From a virus, in IMG/VR virus record IMGVR_UViG_3300025164_000525, positions 1 to 21,490 of that record: a stretch of DNA of 21,490 bases; one strand, given 5' to 3'. The notes under the pieces were generated by a model. That model ran no database searches. It was not told the origin of the DNA and saw nothing but the letters and a program-made list of their open reading frames with translations. Of this stretch, positions 15,101-21,490 are shown one piece after another; position 1 is the first letter of the stretch; each line of letters starts with the position of its first letter. Position numbers and translations under genes: made by a program.

Positions 15101-16459
15101 GACGGTGGAAGGGTAACGCTTTCTAATGCCCTGAAGATTGTGGCAAGGACATCGACGCAGATATCGTCGAACTCCGTCTACATCGTTGAAGGTGGAGTCA
15201 GGAAATTTAAGAGCCCCGATTATTTCACCCTTAAAGACATCCCCGCGACGCAAATCCCGGTATCGCTCACCGGGTTTGGCAACCTCGGCTTAAACGGAAT
15301 CAGGTACGCTGATGGATCGCTGGCCTATCCGAATTTCTCCATGCAGCTCGGTTCCGATGGGACCTCTGCCACATCCCCGGTCAAAATATGGGCAACCGAC
15401 GGGGTGGGGGTCACGCTCTCCGCTGATGGCTTCCACTTCTCAAGCCCACTGGCGACGAACAGCACACGCGGCTCGGTGATTGGAAACTCGTATTTCGACG
15501 TTATCAACGGGTCGATTGAGCCGAAGGATGGAAGTATACCATCAACAAAACTTATTTGGCCCATTCCCGCCCAGGCATTACCGAGTGAAATAATTTACGC
15601 ATTTGGCGGCGATAGTGGCACGATCCCAATGCTTACCGGATCAGACATCTTCGCCGGATATACCTTTGTGCCCCTGCCAACCACCGGATCGCCGGCACTC
15701 GACCCTGAAACGGACTTCGTGTTTTGGGAAGAATTTCCCCACGGTGGAATCAGTACGACCATCAATGGGAATAACGCACTCAGTAGCGCGATGAATCTTG
15801 GGTCGAACGAATGGTTTGTTGCCGGTTTTGGTGGGGATGCAACGGTCTCGCTCACCGTCACGTCAGAATCTTGGGGATCTGTTTCCCCGGCCCGGTTTGG
15901 GATAATCAGTCTTGACCCCTCCGCAGCGTCGGTGATGGGCACCGAAAGGGGCGGATACGTCACAATGAACAGTTCCGGGTCCACCTACCCATTCCCGATG
16001 ATGGCCCCGGCAACGTATAAATTCGGCGTGTACACCCCTGCCACGACCGACTCGATGGGATGGATGATCGGCGTTGTGGAAAGGAATGCGACGTCCGCCG
16101 TTTCCGCCGATGACCTGGCGACGACGAACGAGGCAATCCTATTTAATTTCGGGTCGGTCGCCGCGACGAACGACACCCTGTACGCGATTGTTACCGGAAA
16201 CGCTGTGAAAAACAAGATAGCCCTGAGAACCGTCGCGTTATCGACGGCGTACAAACTCAAGATCGTGGTCGCGGCCTCCTCGATCGCATTCTATGTTAAT
16301 GATACCCTCAAAACGACGGTGACAACAAACCTTCCGGCAAACACGACAACCGCAACACCCGTCATCGCGGCGTGGAATTACGGGGCGGACTTGGTGGCGA
16401 CGGGGAAGAATCTCCTGGTCGATTACTACTACTTCAAAGCGTCCGGATTAAATAGGTAG
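12110..16459 (+). CDS. giant secreted GH18 glycan hydrolase with TIG and fibre-like domains
   Basis: The protein has 1449 residues. Order: signal peptide 1-20 cut before Gln21; concanavalin-like beta domain (about 25-220); Ig/fibronectin-like domain (235-330); glycoside hydrolase 18 barrel (about 340-730); three TIG/IPT domains (740-823, 829-919, 921-1012); a fibre-like region (1020-1150); and a C-terminal beta-sandwich (about 1200-1449) ending LLVDYYYFKASGLNR. GH18 landmarks are the CLGGFG strand near 415, WDGITLDIE (Asp453, Asp458, acid Glu460), MSYD at 527-530 and Trp706. The usual DxxDxDxE has Thr456 in place of the second Asp, so activity may be altered; the Glu is intact. GH18 enzymes cleave beta-1,4 bonds in chitin, N-glycans or peptidoglycan. 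The last two regions are phage tail style, so this is probably a receptor-directed depolymerase fibre rather than a free host chitinase. The substrate is unknown. Confidence 0.85.
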   Translation: MKYLLTLAASVLFISASLIAQVRDDFAYTGAVAGQKKWVAITGITNGLTASSGAAKSSNPSFAGLGMVAWDSLMQSNTELRIKWDSLSTGTAGTDPVLINAMPGKAYGSGNNGYNFRAMYAPTGSNALRFHRQTGSGRTIISTLYLPGGASQWARGDTISIRIWNLSPFSASAWRYRAAGTRDSLGLVSDTLYDLSTGFYAWLGNSTDTITAKLDDFYTASLGAGGATNTPPTITALTSSPPSPNVATADSLVTITMNASDAGVGAGLDSMKIYVDGSLAAQKGGITGTSDVLSTTATRYSVGVHTYYGRVRDDSASVVLEPTSGTKTFTVDSNASSSAQYWVEAYFTSWTLNIPGTAANYGALLMSDIDWTTFTHALFFTTGPGSAGQLLVGNGLPIRRSTFTSEAHLHGKPAILCLGGFGNTNWGAACNNDSMRTVWLNNVLTEVDSMGWDGITLDIEPFSNSVGGTNDTGRVGPWIRRLYDSLQVRTSAYTATGKPMINASMTPSWGGAWYARHEYLMDQINLMSYDAPGNLGWGQNRTWHMNPFFSTNKDNPTGSNRYYQSIQERWLSSQDVASPVTLTKAKWGISLDWNGVLWRGARSPTNPDEGCTEPKCIWTSPAIERIYDYNFDQMYARFLDTATSASIRWDDYHKGAYLKILKPASEAPNPAAPWEDDIFLTYADSMTVEYTLTMLTDSGFGGFIVWNYTEGQRPPGYPNRNHNMELIKQIIMTAADTTTRRITSISPATKVAGEVDFTLTVNGTNLKSGDSVFIGADVYRATSYVGPTQLTAAILAADIATAGNKGIYVKNGANTSNTVNLVVNAASTPPVITSASPSTVGQGAVDRSVTISGSNISSGPTLSVSGAGVTVLSAVYVNSQTITATLSVGAGSAIGARNLVLTNNTGLKDTLVGGLTVTPAPTITSLVPDTMYPGTTQALTLTGTNFLSGTDLAFVFSNSGVIIIGAYTLTGATSVSVTVGTNATLPVGSYSLTFVNGDGGRVTLSNALKIVARTSTQISSNSVYIVEGGVRKFKSPDYFTLKDIPATQIPVSLTGFGNLGLNGIRYADGSLAYPNFSMQLGSDGTSATSPVKIWATDGVGVTLSADGFHFSSPLATNSTRGSVIGNSYFDVINGSIEPKDGSIPSTKLIWPIPAQALPSEIIYAFGGDSGTIPMLTGSDIFAGYTFVPLPTTGSPALDPETDFVFWEEFPHGGISTTINGNNALSSAMNLGSNEWFVAGFGGDATVSLTVTSESWGSVSPARFGIISLDPSAASVMGTERGGYVTMNSSGSTYPFPMMAPATYKFGVYTPATTDSMGWMIGVVERNATSAVSADDLATTNEAILFNFGSVAATNDTLYAIVTGNAVKNKIALRTVALSTAYKLKIVVAASSIAFYVNDTLKTTVTTNLPANTTTATPVIAAWNYGADLVATGKNLLVDYYYFKASGLNR

Positions 16460-16468
16460 AGGCGCACC

Positions 16469-16951
16469 ATGTTTGGAAATCCGATTACCGACGGAGTGCA
16501 GCTCATCAATGGCCCCTATGGGGATGTCGTAGCGTTCGATCTGACGGTCCAAAACCTCAAGGAGTTGAATGGGGTGGATCTTGTGGATCTGGTGACGAAC
16601 GACAGCATTCAACTGGCGAGTCCATCAACGAAGGCTGAAGTGTTCTCGATGCCTTTTTCCTCGACCAACTTGACCGACGCGGCCTATTACCGCGAGGGAC
16701 CGATGGTATATGTCTTCGTCCGGATAGCAACATATGAATATGACGCGAACACAAGGATTGCCTTCTGGTACAGCGCGAACCCGGATCGAGTGACAACGCT
16801 GACAGGTACGGTGATGCCCTTGCCAGCGCAGTATAAACAGCTCGCCCTCGCCATGATCGCCCGGAACCTCATCCCGGACGATCCAGGGTTAAGGCCGGGA
16901 TTCGTGCTTGATGAAGCGGTCCGCAGTGAAAAGGCCAAAGTGGGGTTATGA
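16469..16951 (+). CDS. unknown protein at start of connector cluster
   Basis: The product has 160 residues. The N-terminal two-thirds (10-115) are beta-rich (DGVQLINGPYGDVVAFDLTV, MVYVFVRIATYEY). The end has a helix (AQYKQLALAMIARNLIP) and an acidic/basic tail. No signal peptide or membrane segment is visible. Its stop overlaps the next start (ATGA at 16948), tying it to the adaptor genes. By position it could be a neck or tail-completion protein, or a partner attaching the large hydrolase upstream to the virion, but I recognise no family. Confidence 0.68.
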   Translation: MFGNPITDGVQLINGPYGDVVAFDLTVQNLKELNGVDLVDLVTNDSIQLASPSTKAEVFSMPFSSTNLTDAAYYREGPMVYVFVRIATYEYDANTRIAFWYSANPDRVTTLTGTVMPLPAQYKQLALAMIARNLIPDDPGLRPGFVLDEAVRSEKAKVGL

Positions 16952-17580
16952 GCTTTAAGCGCGTTGATACCATCTTTGCCCGGGTCCAGCGGAACGTGAA
17001 ATCAGCCGGAGCCGGGCCAGAGGGAGTGCAATCCTTTGACGCCGATACGATTCTTGACGCAATGAGTGAGACGCATGAGGAGATCGCCCGCGATGGTTAC
17101 GCGATCCGTGATATGACCGACCTGACGACCGAAGCCGGTACGGCGCGTTACGACATCCTGGGGCTTTACAAAATTGCGGGGTTGAGGATGCCCGCCGACT
17201 GGAAAGAGCCTATTACAATCGAGGAAAATCTGGAAAGCTGGCTTGAGTATATCGCTAATCCGCTCACCTACACTCAGCCGGTGAAAGCTCTCTCATGGGG
17301 AAATTATCTTGAATTCTTCCCATCTCCGGCAGTCTCTGGGTTAAAGGTGGGCGTGTATTTCTACCGGATACCGACCGCTCTATTGGTATTAGGCGCCGAC
17401 CCTGAATCACCAAGGGAATGGGATTATGTGATTACCGAGGGTGCAACGGCAAAACTCCTCGGCGGTGGCGACTATGCGGCGATGTATCAGGCCGCCGTCG
17501 ACGATGCAAAGCAAAAGGGATTGAAAGAAACCGCAGGCGGCCTTATCACAGTCCAGCATTGGAGCGATAGGGGATTTTAG
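16948..17580 (+). CDS. head-tail adaptor-like protein 1
   Basis: This 210-residue protein resembles the helical adaptor proteins (HK97 gp6 / P22 gp4 type) that ring the portal exit and close the filled head. The N-terminal helices (FDADTILDAMSETHEEIARD) are followed by the beta unit LTTEAGTARYDILGLYKIAG, the usual 'T-x-x-G-x-x-x-Y' entry of this fold. The strand WGNYLEFFPSPAVSGLKVGV then matches the 'l-x-l-x-P-x-P' step before the Y-rich strand (YFYRIP). The C-terminal helices (YAAMYQAAVDDAKQKGL) complete the bundle. The length is typical. It starts by ATGA overlap with the previous gene, and a similar but larger protein follows after 3 bases. The assignment is by fold-pattern recognition, not by alignment. 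Confidence 0.68.
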   Translation: MSFKRVDTIFARVQRNVKSAGAGPEGVQSFDADTILDAMSETHEEIARDGYAIRDMTDLTTEAGTARYDILGLYKIAGLRMPADWKEPITIEENLESWLEYIANPLTYTQPVKALSWGNYLEFFPSPAVSGLKVGVYFYRIPTALLVLGADPESPREWDYVITEGATAKLLGGGDYAAMYQAAVDDAKQKGLKETAGGLITVQHWSDRGF

Positions 17581-17583
17581 GCC

Positions 17584-18447
17584 GTGGCCTCGACCAGATT
17601 CAATAATAACATCCTTGTTGCGGCTCGCAGACTTCAGCAGAACCGTAGCGTTGCCGGCCCAGGTGGAGATACCGGCAATCGCTACACATCCGCTCGGCTA
17701 TCAGACTACCAAAACAGGGCAATCCGCGATCTCATCAAGGCGAAATACGATACAGCCCCAGATTTATTTCCGCTTCGCTATCCCCAGATGATGAAGACGA
17801 GCGATCCCTTTACCATTGACGCGCTGACGAGGATCGCTATTCCGAGCGATGTATGGTTGGTCACCGAACTCTGGCTCGGGAGCTTGAAATTCAAGAAGGT
17901 TCCAGACCACAGAATTGGCGACGTACTTTCAGGTGTGGACCGCTTGATCGTCCCAAGCGTGAATGAACCCGCCTTCTTCACTGAAAACGGGTATATGTAT
18001 TTCCTCCCCGATACGGGCTTGACTGGTGAGGTGAAATACCGGTTCGTCAAGGAACACGCTGATATTGCAGTCAATACGGCTGCTTCCGGTGTCGGAAATA
18101 AGAACACGGCCAACGGCGCATTCACTGTAGCGACCAAGCAGCTCACCGCCGCGATGTCGATTGCCTTTGCGGATTCAGACGTGGGAAAAAAAATCATTTT
18201 TGCAACAGTCAACGGGATTGGTACTCTGACGGGTGTTTACGAATCACTGATCTTTGCAAAGGTGAGCGCGACCGAAGTGACGATAGGGGGCGATTATCTC
18301 CCCACGGCGAATGAAATAGTCTCGACTGTGTTGGTGAGCGACTATACCCCGGAACTCTCAGACATTCAAATCAGTAAGTACGATGACGGCGCGATCATTG
18401 ATCTCATGGTCGGCCTCGCCACAACGGATCAAGCGGCAAAACCCTAA
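17584..18447 (+). CDS. head-tail adaptor-like protein 2 with inserted beta domain
   Basis: The product has 287 residues and a GTG start 3 bases after the previous stop. Residues 30-155 follow the adaptor pattern: helix (RLSDYQNRAIRDLIKAKYDT), entry strand (TIDALTRIAIPSDVWLVTEL), then FTENGYMYFLPDTGLTGEVK and YRFV. The expected last step, polar residues then a helix (ELSDIQISKYDDGAIIDLMV), appears only at 257-275. Between them lies about 95 residues (160-253) of beta structure containing AFADSDVGKKIIFATVNGIG, a small beta unit often seen as a separate domain in phage proteins. The protein therefore looks like an adaptor interrupted by an extra domain. It probably forms a further ring of the neck. 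No clear ribosome site is visible, so translation may depend on coupling. Confidence 0.65.
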   Translation: MASTRFNNNILVAARRLQQNRSVAGPGGDTGNRYTSARLSDYQNRAIRDLIKAKYDTAPDLFPLRYPQMMKTSDPFTIDALTRIAIPSDVWLVTELWLGSLKFKKVPDHRIGDVLSGVDRLIVPSVNEPAFFTENGYMYFLPDTGLTGEVKYRFVKEHADIAVNTAASGVGNKNTANGAFTVATKQLTAAMSIAFADSDVGKKIIFATVNGIGTLTGVYESLIFAKVSATEVTIGGDYLPTANEIVSTVLVSDYTPELSDIQISKYDDGAIIDLMVGLATTDQAAKP

Positions 18448-18466
18448 ATAAAAGGAGAATGGTGGT

Positions 18467-18850
18467 ATGGACGCTCTTCATCAAATCGCAACACTGATCG
18501 CAACAGTCCTCGGGACGACCCCCGATAAGCTGGTGGCGGTTCTTTTTGGCGCTGTCATGGCCCCGGTCACCTATCAGGTGACAAAGCAGCTTGACATCTG
18601 GTTCGCAAAACTCGGTTGGTTTGCAGAAGCTGAAACCGCGAAGATCAAGGGTACGGTGATGGTGGTTCTCTCGTCACTCGTATCTGTTGGCGTGATTTTT
18701 CTCATCGGACTCGTGTTCGGCGTGGACTACATGAGCAACGAATCGCTTTTTACCGGGATTGTGGGCGCATTGGGTGTGAATCAGACGATTGCCACGTTCA
18801 TCTTCCATCGGGTCAAGGCGAAAAACGCAGGGCGGATCATCTCCGGGTAA
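18467..18850 (+). CDS. three-helix membrane protein, holin-like
   Basis: The product has 127 residues. Three hydrophobic segments are visible: about 22-42 (LVAVLFGAVMAPVTYQV), 65-87 (VMVVLSSLVSVGVIFLIGLV) and 94-113 (LFTGIVGALGVNQTIATFIF). A charged loop with a Trp pair lies between the first two, and a short basic tail (HRVKAKNAGR) follows. The size, helix number and basic end fit a class I holin, which would open the inner membrane for lysis. AAGGAG at 18452-18457 is a strong ribosome site 9 bases before the ATG. The gene lies among connector genes with no endolysin beside it, so holin is only the likeliest guess. A membrane anchor for particle assembly or release is an alternative. Confidence 0.65.
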   Translation: MDALHQIATLIATVLGTTPDKLVAVLFGAVMAPVTYQVTKQLDIWFAKLGWFAEAETAKIKGTVMVVLSSLVSVGVIFLIGLVFGVDYMSNESLFTGIVGALGVNQTIATFIFHRVKAKNAGRIISG

Positions 18851-18857
18851 AGCATAA

Positions 18858-19736
18858 GTGAAAAACAACCTCACATACGCGGTCCTCGATCAACTCTGCT
18901 TAGTCCAGGCAGGCGTCGATCCAGACGTGATCGACCAAGCGGTTCGCCGTGAGATCATCAATGCGGTAGTCTTCCGTCTCTGGGCGAAGAGGAAGGACGA
19001 TCCCTTCTACCGGTTCACCTCGACTCTGGCTGTAGCGGCGGATCTCGAGGCGCTCTGTACCGTTGGGTGGACGATCCCCGCAAGCCCGATTATTCTGGCC
19101 GGGAGTGCCGTCATCACCGACTTCACGGCCACAACCATCACGCGCTCCACCGGGACGTTTCCGGTCGGATCAATATTAGGTCTCACGTTGATCCGCCGAG
19201 CGGGAGCGAATTACGGGATTGGAACGGCAGTGGCGCGAGTAACGCTCGGAGGGGCGACGGCGACGTTCGAACTTCTGATCGGCTTCATGGACGCCTATAA
19301 CGCGGCTAATGACGCGCTGATGGTGGCGGTCTTAAAATCGCAGAGCGTCCTCTCGTCCGATTTCTCGCCCTACTATTTCGACCGGATCATCCGCATCCAC
19401 GATAGTGTCAGTCGTCCAACGCAGGGGGATTTTGATGCCGTCGGCTCAGGTGAGGAATTTTCAAACCTGAAATATCTGAAAACGAAAGCCTCTCGCGTAG
19501 CCTATCGCCACCGTGGGACGACGATTGATTTCTTCGTCGGCTCATCGGCGCTCCCGCTCGGTGTTATTATGGTTGAATATGCCGGCAAGCCTGGGACGTA
19601 CACGCTCGCCACTGCCGACACCGAAATTCTCCTGCAACCGGAAGACAACGCGGAGTTAATCGCCGAAGTGACAAAGACCTTTTCCGAAATTTCAAAGGAA
19701 CCTTCCGTAGACAAAACCCCCAACCGGGGAGGATAG
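18858..19736 (+). CDS. head-tail adaptor-like protein 3 with inserted beta domain
   Basis: The product has 292 residues and a GTG start 8 bases after the holin-like gene. The N-terminal helices (VLDQLCLVQAGVDPDVIDQA, then VRREIINAVVFRLWAKRKDD) and RFTSTLAVAADLEAL resemble the adaptor opening. About 95 residues of beta-rich sequence (roughly 70-165, including TFPVGSILGLTLIRRAGANY) then intervene before YYFDRIIRIHDS resumes the expected order. DFFVGSSALPLGVIMVEYAG and ILLQPEDNAELIAEVTK match the closing strand and helix of that fold. The extra part falls earlier in the fold than in the protein encoded at 17584. It probably forms a neck or tail ring next to the hub protein that follows. The start is uncertain because no ribosome site is evident. 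Confidence 0.62.
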   Translation: MKNNLTYAVLDQLCLVQAGVDPDVIDQAVRREIINAVVFRLWAKRKDDPFYRFTSTLAVAADLEALCTVGWTIPASPIILAGSAVITDFTATTITRSTGTFPVGSILGLTLIRRAGANYGIGTAVARVTLGGATATFELLIGFMDAYNAANDALMVAVLKSQSVLSSDFSPYYFDRIIRIHDSVSRPTQGDFDAVGSGEEFSNLKYLKTKASRVAYRHRGTTIDFFVGSSALPLGVIMVEYAGKPGTYTLATADTEILLQPEDNAELIAEVTKTFSEISKEPSVDKTPNRGG

Positions 19737-19749
19737 GCCCTCGGAGAAG

Positions 19750-21490
19750 ATGGGACGAAACGCCCCCCCAGAACACATCGTTTTCAAGGACTTCAAAGGT
19801 CTTCGCACCTCGATTGGAGATCCCGCGCCCAATAGCGCGATCGGCTGCCGCAACGTCGTGCGCTCAAAGAAACTCGGTCACTTGGAACTCGGGATACCCT
19901 ACGAGTTTAGGTTTCCGACAGAAGACGCGAATCTCCCGCAATCGGGCGATCTCGAAATTTCCAATTATCTCAATCCGGCCATTCATAAGATGACAAATCT
20001 GGTCTTCGAGAACGTCCACAATTTCTACGTCCCGGATCACGGGGGGCGCAACATCACGGTCGTGGTCGGCACTTACACGAAGACGGGGTTTTTCCCAGGA
20101 TCTCCAACGGTAGACCGTTCTGGGGTATTTGTTCGTCCTTTCTGGGATGGTTCTGCATGGATAGACGCATGGCGCGAACTCACCGAGATGTTCATTTTCG
20201 AACTCACGTCGCTTGGTTCGACGAATCCCGGCGTTGTGACGGCCGCGCCGCCATTCTTAGGCAACGATGCCACGGTCGGAACGGTGGATTGGATACCGTC
20301 AGGCTCCCCGCCCTCTAATCCCGGAGCATTCACTCGGCTCAACGACGACATCTTTATCGAGGCGACGCTCAACGCGGCCGCTCAATCGAAGTATGCAAAT
20401 CTTAGCGGCGGTGTGAGCCTGACCTTTCTGCCGGTCGGGACAACGATCGTCGGGGTGACGGCGCACATCATCGGCAAAGGGTCGGTCGATACATGTCCCG
20501 TTCAACTGGAAAACGTACGGCTGGTTAAAAATGGGGCCTTGGCAGGCACCGTGAAAACGGATACGAGCACCTGGGATATCGAGAAATCAGAAAAAACGCT
20601 TGGTGGAGCGGCCGATCTCTGGGGAACGACATTCCTGCGGACCGACACCATCTCGATCGCCGTGAGCGCGAAGAATTACGACAGCGTCGCCAGGAAGATC
20701 TCGCTCGATCAGATTTATTTGAAGGTCCACATCAACCCCGGAGGCCTTAATCAAATTAACATCTCCGAGGGAGCCGACCCATACGATTTTGCCGTTCTCG
20801 ACCCTCTCGCCGGGGTCTTCAACGGGGACTATTTTAAGGGCTGGACGATCGTCTACGATCGGTCCGGTGATAATGAAAACTACGATCTGGTGGTCCGCTG
20901 CGGGTATGACGGCACGCGCTATTTCCTGGAGACGACCCACCCCGTGACCGATTTCACCTCGCGGATTGCCGGAACCAAGATCCTCCTCTATAGAAACTTT
21001 CTCACCAGCGAGACCCCGGCGGCGCTATCGAGCTATTTTCACAACGTGCTCAATGAGATGCGTCTGACCACCGGGAATCTCTTTTCTGATCTGGCGCTCA
21101 AAGGCGGGTTCCGGACGAAACCGGCGGTAATCTTCGACGGGTCGGACCCGCTACCGCAGGTGGACGAGCTCATCCTGGTCCATTCTGGCGCAGAGGACTG
21201 GAAATATGCCGTGCTGGCGGCGATCACAGGAACCAGCCCCGGAGCGCAAAACCCGCTCTCAGCCGGCACCTACTACCTGAAATACTCGATCGTCTACGAT
21301 GACGGCAGTATCGGCCCACTCTACGATGTCATCACCCGGACGGCCGGCGTGTTTAGCGCCTCGGCCCAGGTGATCGTTGCTGATGGCGAGCAGATCTCTC
21401 TGACGGTCTATCGTTCGTATGGAGCCTTCCCGAAAAAGGGGAGGGGTGTCAACATCTATATGAGCGATGATAACGTGTATTTCTACCGGG
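19750..21490 (+). CDS. tail hub/nozzle-like protein (P22 gp10-type), 3' end outside window
   Basis: The frame is open from the ATG at 19750 (GGAG at 19743-19746, a second GGGGAGG at about 19725) to the window edge, giving 580 residues with no stop. The start FKDFKGLRTSIGDPAP, then SAIGCRNVVRSKKLGHLELG, has the 'G-x-N-x-x-x-x-x-x-C-x-N' then 'x-x-G-x-x-x' opening seen in P22 gp10 / T7 gp12-type tail hub proteins, which plug the neck and form the tail nozzle. Residues 180-330 are an extra beta-rich part. From about 500 on, GTYYLKYSIVYDDGSIGPLY and GRGVNIYMSDDN resemble the nozzle repeats of that family. There is no signal peptide. This gene, plus the absence of a tape-measure gene, is the basis for suggesting a short tail. 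Family placement is moderately sure. Confidence 0.72.
   Translation, partial: MGRNAPPEHIVFKDFKGLRTSIGDPAPNSAIGCRNVVRSKKLGHLELGIPYEFRFPTEDANLPQSGDLEISNYLNPAIHKMTNLVFENVHNFYVPDHGGRNITVVVGTYTKTGFFPGSPTVDRSGVFVRPFWDGSAWIDAWRELTEMFIFELTSLGSTNPGVVTAAPPFLGNDATVGTVDWIPSGSPPSNPGAFTRLNDDIFIEATLNAAAQSKYANLSGGVSLTFLPVGTTIVGVTAHIIGKGSVDTCPVQLENVRLVKNGALAGTVKTDTSTWDIEKSEKTLGGAADLWGTTFLRTDTISIAVSAKNYDSVARKISLDQIYLKVHINPGGLNQINISEGADPYDFAVLDPLAGVFNGDYFKGWTIVYDRSGDNENYDLVVRCGYDGTRYFLETTHPVTDFTSRIAGTKILLYRNFLTSETPAALSSYFHNVLNEMRLTTGNLFSDLALKGGFRTKPAVIFDGSDPLPQVDELILVHSGAEDWKYAVLAAITGTSPGAQNPLSAGTYYLKYSIVYDDGSIGPLYDVITRTAGVFSASAQVIVADGEQISLTVYRSYGAFPKKGRGVNIYMSDDNVYFYR

Noticed and set aside
1-21490. Integrase, repressor, tRNA genes, insertion sequences, CRISPR arrays or attachment sites
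   Set aside because: I looked for them on both strands and saw none, so temperate lifestyle and prophage boundaries cannot be judged from this window.

Overview
The window is a stretch of tailed-phage (or prophage) genome. Every gene I accept lies on the plus strand, most are tightly packed with ATGA/TAATG-type overlaps, and the order is that of a virion-building region. No integrase, repressor, tRNA, insertion sequence or CRISPR array is visible. The TerL/P22-like portal/scaffold/capsid set, the connector-type proteins and the tail-hub-like protein at the right edge point to a short-tailed (podovirus-like) particle, and no tape-measure gene is present. Four proteins carry Sec signal peptides with glutamine immediately after the predicted cleavage site. 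This is the habit described for Bacteroidota secreted proteins, so I infer a host in the Bacteroidota/FCB group, without being able to name it.

Left block (1-1462): the end of a small membrane protein, two very small cysteine-rich zinc-binding-type proteins, an HNH nuclease joined to a winged-helix-like domain through a GA-repeat linker, and a small helical protein. A 111-base gap (1463-1573) then holds a promoter-like pair and a strong intrinsic terminator. Together they could make a very short RNA that contains CCUCCU.

Packaging and head block (1574-8780): small and large terminase subunits, a small unknown protein, a P22-type portal, another small protein, a second terminator-like hairpin, an acidic scaffold-type protein and the major capsid protein.

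Accessory and fibre block (8799-16459): small virion-type proteins alternate with signal-peptide proteins. It ends with a 390-residue fibre-like protein and a 1449-residue secreted glycoside hydrolase 18 protein with TIG and fibre-like domains. A folded RNA element (9594-9643) and an 11-G run (10918-10928) lie in the gaps.

Connector and tail block (16469-21490): a small unknown protein, three proteins resembling head-tail adaptors (two with an extra beta-rich insertion), a holin-like membrane protein among them, and the start of a large P22 gp10-like tail hub/nozzle protein cut by the window edge.

The most unusual feature is the group of Sec-signal-bearing proteins inside the structural operon. 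It suggests that part of the particle, or a companion glycan-degrading apparatus, is exported by the living host cell.
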